Origin: Cellulophaga sp. HaHaR_3_176
Lineage (GTDB): Bacteria > Bacteroidota > Bacteroidia > Flavobacteriales > Flavobacteriaceae
Assembly: GCF_019021925.1 (NCBI RefSeq)
Contig: NZ_CP058990.1
Location: 860,001-924,000, forward strand
DNA length: 64,000 bases
Reading direction: 5' to 3'
The position numbers were made by a program, and so were the translations under genes. This document shows, one piece after another, positions 60,579 through 64,000 of the stretch. The notes below the pieces were generated by a model. That model did not search any database, was not told the DNA's origin, and saw only the letters and a list, made by a program, of their open reading frames with translations. Position 1 is the first letter of the stretch, and the number at the start of each line of letters is the position of its first letter.

Positions 60579-61687
60579 TTTATATTATTTTTTAATATTT
60601 TAATTTGATTGATTGGGTTATAAAATTCATCAATTACTTGATATGATAATTTTCTAACAAGCTCTCTTTTTTCTAAATTTAAATTAATCCATTTTTTAAT
60701 TGTTGTCGTTAAATTTTCTAAATTATCATTTTCAAAAAATTCGCCAGTTATTTCGTTCTCTATTGCTTCAAACTCTGGCATTTGATTAAAATAATCATCA
60801 TTAGAAATTACGGGACACCCAAATGTCAAACAATGTAATGCTGTTAATCCAACAGGTCCAGGAGAAACACATACATCAGAATTAAATAAAAGAGACCCTA
60901 TTTCATTTTGATCATAAGAAGGACCGAAAAACCAGACAAAAGATTTTAATCGTTTTTCATTGACAAGTTGAGCTATATTATTATTATCTTTTAAATCATC
61001 TCCTACAAAAACTAAATTGCAATAAATTTCATCTTTTATTAATTTGTCTAAACTTTGTATTAATAAATTTAATTTTTTAGATTTTTGTATTCTTCCTATA
61101 TAAATTAGAACAGGATAGTCATTATTAAAGTGATTTTTAAAATTATCATTATAAGATAAGTTTTCTCTTATTTTTATATGTGCTTTATAATCTAAAGAAT
61201 TATAAATTAAAATTAAATTTTCAGGTTTAAAACCTTCATCAATCATTACTTTTTTTGAACTTTTACCGTATAGAAATACCTTGTTAAAAAGAGAGAAAAA
61301 ATTCTTTTCTAATATTCTTTTTTTTGTGTTACTATTTCCTTTCATTCCATGAGCCCAAGCATAAGTTTTTTTTCTAGTAAACTTTAATAAGATTAATAAA
61401 ACCCAAGATGATAAACAATATGGAGATCCAGTTATAATATAATGTTTATATGGCTTAAAAGCCAAATGAATTACTCCAATTTGCCACATAAATCCACTAT
61501 TAAAAATAAATTTATTTTTTAATAGTTTTTTGAAATTTTTTAATTTTTTGTATTCTAAAGTTTTTATTGAAGTCTGAATTTTATCTCCAATATAAAAATC
61601 ACAGTTAAGCTCTTTATCCATTAAATCATAAATAGGTAGCCTGTAGTGTGGAGCTAAATTAAAAATACAACATATTTCATTTTTCAT
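60575..61687 (-). CDS. GT4-like glycosyltransferase
   Basis: The 370-residue protein begins C-C-I-F-N-L-A-P-H-Y-R and has Y-I-G-R-I-Q-K-S-K-K-L and S-P-G-P-V-G-L-T-A-L-H-C-L in the donor domain. It is a GT-B glycosyltransferase, somewhat divergent in the E-x7-E region, where the first acidic residue is replaced by a P-G-P-V-G-L loop as in some GT4 subfamilies. It lies 8 nt after the flippase gene. Substrates unknown. Confidence 0.88.
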   Translation of the reverse strand: MKNEICCIFNLAPHYRLPIYDLMDKELNCDFYIGDKIQTSIKTLEYKKLKNFKKLLKNKFIFNSGFMWQIGVIHLAFKPYKHYIITGSPYCLSSWVLLILLKFTRKKTYAWAHGMKGNSNTKKRILEKNFFSLFNKVFLYGKSSKKVMIDEGFKPENLILIYNSLDYKAHIKIRENLSYNDNFKNHFNNDYPVLIYIGRIQKSKKLNLLIQSLDKLIKDEIYCNLVFVGDDLKDNNNIAQLVNEKRLKSFVWFFGPSYDQNEIGSLLFNSDVCVSPGPVGLTALHCLTFGCPVISNDDYFNQMPEFEAIENEITGEFFENDNLENLTTTIKKWINLNLEKRELVRKLSYQVIDEFYNPINQIKILKNNIK

Positions 61688-61695
61688 TTTAATGT

Positions 61696-63138
61696 CTATT
61701 TAGCATTTTTATTTAGATTTTTCACTTTAGATATTAAAGTATTTATCTCTTTTACCTTTAATAAATAGGCTGAGCCATAAAAAGTAGAGATAATAATAAA
61801 AGGAGAAATAATTAGCTTTAATAACGTATTTTCAATATAATAGACTGCTGAAAATAAAAGAATACTCATTAATATACCCGAAAATATAATAGGTAAAAGA
61901 TCTTTTAATTGATTTATAGCTCCGTATTTCATTATTTTACCTGGTGAATATGAATTTATAAAAAAGTGAATACTTGTGGAAACTAATTCAGCAAGAGCTA
62001 TGTAATAAATACCAAAAGGGACAGCAATTAATAGAAGTGCTATTCTCACAATTATCTTAATATATTCTTGTTTGAGTGATAAATCTGTTCTACCTATTAT
62101 ATGCAAAAGATTTACGTTTATTCCTGAAATAGTAGATATCAATCTAGAAAGGCAAAAGATTTGCATGATAGGTATACACATAGCCCATTTATCAGTTAAT
62201 AAAAAACGAATTAAAGGGTCTGCGATAACGATTAAGCCAAAAAAAATAGGAACAGTAACTAATGCTGTCATCTTTATAATTGTTTTGAAATAAGACCTTA
62301 AAAGGTTTAAATCTTTTTGAATAGCACTTAAACTAGGTAGTAAAACATTGTTTAAGCTAGATGTTAAAATATTGAAAGGAAAATCAGCAAATTGTACACC
62401 TCTTGAATAGAAACCTAAATCTTTTACTCCAATGTATTTACCAATTAAAATTGAATTTATTTGATTAAATGTTTTATTAAGTAAAGATGATATTAACAAT
62501 TTTGAGCCATAAGAAAAGAGTTCTTTAAATGACTGTTTTGAAAAAACTAATAAAGGTTTCCATTTAACAGCAACCCACATACTTACGCAAGTAATTATTG
62601 ATCTAGCTAATGTTTGATATACTAGAGACCAAACCCCATAACCATTATAGGCTAAATAAATAGCTAGACTACCAGATAAAACAGTTGCTATGAAATTAAC
62701 TTTTGCAAGTAATTTGAAGTTGAGTTCAATTGTTACTAATGTTGTAGATACTGTATATAATGCATTTATGATTAAAGATATAGCTGCAACTCTTAAAAGT
62801 GAAACTAGTGTTGGTGTTTCGTAGAATTCTCCAATCCAAGGAGAAATAAAGTAAATTAACACAAAACACAAAACACTAACAAAAATATTGAAAAAATAAA
62901 CTGTTGAAATATCAATTTGAGTTCGATCAACCTTATTTATTAAAGCTTTTGTAAATCCACTCTCTATAAAAACTTGAGAAATAGATATAAAAATCATCAA
63001 AATTGCAAATACTCCATATTCTTCAGGTAGAAGGATTCGTGCGAGAATAATTCCTAAAAAAAATTGAATGGCTTGAATTGCAATTCTTTCAATTGCACTC
63101 CAAGCCAATCCATTTAACATTTTGTTACCTAAGCTCAT
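61696..63138 (-). CDS. wzx: Polysaccharide flippase (Wzx/WzxC family)
   Basis: The 480-residue membrane protein has 12-14 helices and the N-terminal pattern of WzxC-type exporters (G-L-A-W-S-A-I-E-R then L-A-R-I-L-L-P-E-E-Y-G-V-F-A). It moves lipid-linked repeat units to the periplasmic face. With the Wzy-like protein it defines a Wzx/Wzy-dependent path. The GDP-fucose synthase gene is 17 nt upstream in the operon. Confidence 0.95.
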   Translation of the reverse strand: MSLGNKMLNGLAWSAIERIAIQAIQFFLGIILARILLPEEYGVFAILMIFISISQVFIESGFTKALINKVDRTQIDISTVYFFNIFVSVLCFVLIYFISPWIGEFYETPTLVSLLRVAAISLIINALYTVSTTLVTIELNFKLLAKVNFIATVLSGSLAIYLAYNGYGVWSLVYQTLARSIITCVSMWVAVKWKPLLVFSKQSFKELFSYGSKLLISSLLNKTFNQINSILIGKYIGVKDLGFYSRGVQFADFPFNILTSSLNNVLLPSLSAIQKDLNLLRSYFKTIIKMTALVTVPIFFGLIVIADPLIRFLLTDKWAMCIPIMQIFCLSRLISTISGINVNLLHIIGRTDLSLKQEYIKIIVRIALLLIAVPFGIYYIALAELVSTSIHFFINSYSPGKIMKYGAINQLKDLLPIIFSGILMSILLFSAVYYIENTLLKLIISPFIIISTFYGSAYLLKVKEINTLISKVKNLNKNAK

Positions 63139-63155
63139 TTATAAATCGCTTATTA

Positions 63156-64000
63156 CTATACCTGATTATTATACCAGCTATAAATTTTAGAAATTCCATC
63201 TTTTAAATTTACTTGATGTTTCCAACCTAAGTTATTAAGCTTTGATACATCAGTTAATTTTTTCATGGTACCATCAGGTTTTGAACTGTTATATATAAAA
63301 CCACCTTTAAAATTAATTTCTTCTTTAATTAAATTAGCTAATTCAGATATAGCAATATCAGAACCAGTCCCTATATTAATATGTGTATTTCTTATTTCTT
63401 CTGTGTTAGAAAAAGTATCTTTAAAATCTCTGTTTTCCATTATAAAAACACAAGCATCAGCCATATCTTCAGACCAGAGAAATTCTCTCATCGGTTGACC
63501 ACTTCCCCAAATTTCAACAGTTACTTCTTCATCATTTTTAATTATGCCATATTTTTCAAGCACATTTAAAATTTCAATTTGACTGCTACTACCATTAACT
63601 CCTTCAATAGGTAAATATGTCAAATCCTTTTTAATACTATCCCAATTTTCATTTTCTAAAGCTTTTGCCAAATGTATTTTCCTTATCAAAGCAGGTAAAA
63701 CATGAGATTTTTCTAAATCAAAATTATCATTAGGACCATATAAATTAGTTGGCATTACAGATATAAAATTTGTGTTATATTGTAAATTATAACTCTCACA
63801 CATTTTTATACCAGCAATTTTTGATATTGCATAAGGTTCATTAGTATACTCTAGCGTATCTGTTAACAGATATGCTTCTTTCATTGGCTGAGGACTATTT
63901 TTAGGATAAATACATGTACTGCCTAAAAACAATAATTTCTCTACATTATTTAAATAAGACTGATGTATTACATTATTTTGAATCATAAGATTCTCATAAA
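63156..64000 (-). CDS. fcl: GDP-L-fucose synthase, 5' end outside window
   Basis: This is a partial gene. The frame runs from its stop to the right edge without a start; the ATG at 63984-63986 is internal, because the codons before it (Y-E-N-L) continue the family pattern. Visible parts are S-T-C-I-Y-P with the catalytic serine, Y-A-I-S-K with the Y-x3-K pair, and the C-terminal substrate domain with N-x-Y-G-P-N-D-N-F and M-R-E-F-L-W. It is an epimerase/reductase that makes GDP-L-fucose from GDP-4-keto-6-deoxymannose. The gmd partner is expected beyond the edge. Fucose is therefore a likely component of the glycan. Confidence 0.95.
   Translation of the reverse strand, partial: YENLMIQNNVIHQSYLNNVEKLLFLGSTCIYPKNSPQPMKEAYLLTDTLEYTNEPYAISKIAGIKMCESYNLQYNTNFISVMPTNLYGPNDNFDLEKSHVLPALIRKIHLAKALENENWDSIKKDLTYLPIEGVNGSSSQIEILNVLEKYGIIKNDEEVTVEIWGSGQPMREFLWSEDMADACVFIMENRDFKDTFSNTEEIRNTHINIGTGSDIAISELANLIKEEINFKGGFIYNSSKPDGTMKKLTDVSKLNNLGWKHQVNLKDGISKIYSWYNNQV

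Overview
The window is AT-rich (roughly 70% A+T by eye) chromosomal DNA from a member of the Bacteroidota, most likely family Flavobacteriaceae. The case rests on several things: promoters of the TAnnTTTG type (with an upstream TTTG where one is visible), many lipoprotein signals of the Bacteroidota kind, frequent TTG starts, and lineage-typical genes (Bacteroidota-type LptD, TamB, bshA, DUF4159, THUMP-like methyltransferase, a CzcA-CzcC fusion, a GH3/beta-lactamase fusion). I cannot name a genus. I saw no transposase, integrase, phage gene, CRISPR array or rRNA.

Layout. 1-4083 (minus): a gas-sensing signalling array in the order receiver domain, H-NOX haem protein, soluble four-PAS histidine kinase, and a FIST-domain protein cut by the left edge. 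4274-5725: an Na+/solute symporter. 5948-6054: tRNA-Arg(UCU) with its terminator. 6271-14686 (plus): a heavy-metal export operon made of a Cys-rich exported protein, an RND pump fused to its own outer-membrane channel, an adaptor lipoprotein, a Fur-family regulator and a P1B ATPase. Two matching palindromes at equal distance from the two -7 elements suggest the regulator controls both transcription units. 14752-15733 (minus): msrB-msrA.

16061-20947 (plus): KDPG/KHG aldolase, a lipoprotein alpha/beta hydrolase, a GMC dehydrogenase with an Fe-S-like Cys motif and its Tat-type small subunit, and a D-Ala-D-Ala dipeptidase. 20948-26808: mostly minus-strand housekeeping genes (THUMP-like methyltransferase, AI-2E/PerM exporter, DUF4159, rsmE, TfoX-like, tsaD) with a plus-strand DUF1223 gene among them. 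26879-34434 (plus): tamB, pfkA-gapA and a BadF-type sugar kinase. 34427-37592 (minus): ridA and lptD. 37732-46842 (plus): envelope and redox genes (amidase, MCE/MlaD protein, two Hdr-like Fe-S proteins, a conserved unknown, GH3/beta-lactamase fusion, bshA).

47036-64000 is a surface polysaccharide region. An MBOAT/SGNH O-acyltransferase pair on the plus strand faces a long minus-strand locus that runs off the right edge. Read in transcription order, that locus holds GDP-fucose synthase, Wzx flippase, GT4, GT4, acyltransferase, Wzy polymerase, GT2, GT4, acyltransferase, WbuB-like GT4, initiating sugar transferase, a NeuD/PglD-FemAB-like fusion, an ATP-grasp enzyme and a HAD hydrolase. The last three suggest an acyl or aminoacyl decoration of the glycan. 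The most unusual items are the combined H-NOX plus FIST (NosP-like) kinase array, the RND-TolC fusion with an internal signal peptide, the paired Fur-type operators and the NeuD-FemAB fusion.
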